Shown here: one piece after another, positions 63,500 to 64,000 of the stretch
Position numbering within the stretch: position 1 is the stretch's first letter
How the letters are laid out: each line of letters opens with the position of its first letter
Assembly: GCA_031769625.1 (NCBI GenBank)
Contig: JAUIMM010000702.1
Span: forward strand, 5,884,001 to 5,948,000
Reading direction: 5' to 3'
From: Taudactylus pleione
Taxonomy: Eukaryota > Chordata > Amphibia > Anura > Myobatrachidae
Length of the DNA stretch: 64,000 nt
Position numbers and translations under genes: made by a program
Notes under the pieces: model-generated
Database searches by the model: none
Seen by the model: only the letters and a program-made list of their open reading frames with translations
What the model was told of the DNA's origin: nothing

Positions 63500-64000
63500 G
63501 GCCCTCATTCAGAGGCGGTCGGAGGATGCAAGCGGTCACTCAGAAACTGTGCGGCCGCTTGCATCCTCACCGGCCGCCTCTGTTTTGGTCGTTAGGCTGT
63601 GGGTTAACACCCACAGCTCTAACGACCGCTAGGTTGATGGTCGCGATGGTCATTGACCATCGTGACCATCGGGGCTTACGACGAGACCCTAGGGTAGGGT
63701 CTCACTTGTCGTAAGCCCCGGAGAGCTTCTGGCTCTGTCAGAGCCAGAAGCTCTCCACTGACATCACTAGTGATGTCAGTGGGGCCTCCCCCAAACGGCA
63801 GGCGTTCACATGGGAATGCCTCCGATTGGGCTGCCACCCCCTCGGCCCGCCTTCCAAACGGGGCGAGCTGTCAATCAACATCGACAGCTCGCCCTCTTTG
63901 GAAAGAGACCCGCTATGACTGGCGCTGTCGGTAGTAGCGGGTCTCACGCATGCGCACGAAGGAGCCGGCTCCCTCGTGCGCTTGTGCACTAGACAAACAT
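63500..64000. mobile_element. multi-hairpin GGNCC element, runs off window
   Basis: Left end GGCCCTCATTCAGAGGCGGT. Hairpins in the reverse order to the 22,871 copy: GGTCGTTAG/CTAACGACC, GCTGTGGGTT/AACACCCACAGC, GGTCGCGATGGTC/GACCATCGTGACC, GGCTTACGAC/GTCGTAAGCC, GCTTCTGGCTCT/AGAGCCAGAAGC, CACTGACATCAC/GTGATGTCAGTG, GGCGAGCTGTC/GACAGCTCGCC and the CGCACGAAGGAGCC palindrome. So it lies in opposite orientation; right end outside. Confidence 0.9.

Noticed and set aside
1..64000. tRNA, rRNA or snRNA genes
   Set aside because: No cloverleaf, 5S-like internal promoter, or snRNA landmark was recognised by eye; a tRNAscan-SE and Rfam run would be needed to exclude small ones.

Overview
This is a eukaryotic, intron-scale, repeat-dominated window that looks like intergenic or intronic DNA of a frog (anuran) with a large genome. 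The inference rests on the mix of families: Penelope-like retroelements with GIY-YIG endonuclease, Tc1/mariner copies bounded by CAGTCAGGTGCATAAATATT, many hAT and Harbinger-type elements, and a short fold-back element built around TTGCCCATAGCAACCAATC, all common in frogs. No bacterial-style genes, rRNA, tRNA or CRISPR array were seen. The only convincing host-like coding piece is one small exon at 61,691-61,806 (+), encoding a cytosolic N-terminus and a membrane anchor.

Layout. 1-2.5 kb: minisatellites and a telomere-like TTAGGG-rich repeat. 2.5-15.7 kb: a nest of retroelements. Two halves of an L2-type LINE flank two Penelope tails and a chromodomain Ty3/gypsy element. That gypsy element is split inside its reverse transcriptase by a second gypsy-type element whose pol order is integrase-RT-RNase H (Gmr1-like), and this in turn carries a 365-bp hAT insertion in its own RT. 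15.7-18.3 kb: two copies of a multi-hairpin inverted-repeat element and a candidate solo LTR. 18.3-19.8 kb: a decayed Harbinger-type element with a MADF-like exon converging on a transposase tail. 20.6-22.4 kb: a Penelope-tail scrap and a Tc1 element. 22.9-23.4 kb: a further multi-hairpin element.

25.8-30.7 kb is a Penelope-like element joined 5' end to 5' end with a truncated inverted copy of itself, the whole flanked by a 14-bp direct repeat. 34.6-37.2 kb is an older Penelope relic holding a 740-bp hAT insertion. 38.9-45.4 kb holds two hAT elements with transposase remnants and several short hAT and fold-back insertions. 48.8-54.1 kb is one 32-bp minisatellite broken by three insertions, one of them a 2-kb inverted composite of an element I do not recognise. 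55.0-58.9 kb has a hAT element with an exon-like insert and a nearly intact Tc1 copy. 59.7-60.5 kb is a large palindrome.

The coding pieces are transposition machinery (RT, integrase, RNase H, GIY-YIG and DDE nucleases), all with stops, frameshifts or truncation. The most interesting signals are: a recurrent hammerhead-like hairpin at Penelope tails whose stem differs between copies but still pairs; a family of at least nine GGNCC-ended elements with 3-bp target duplications, one subfamily being almost entirely consecutive hairpins; and the repeated appearance of inverted head-to-head composites.
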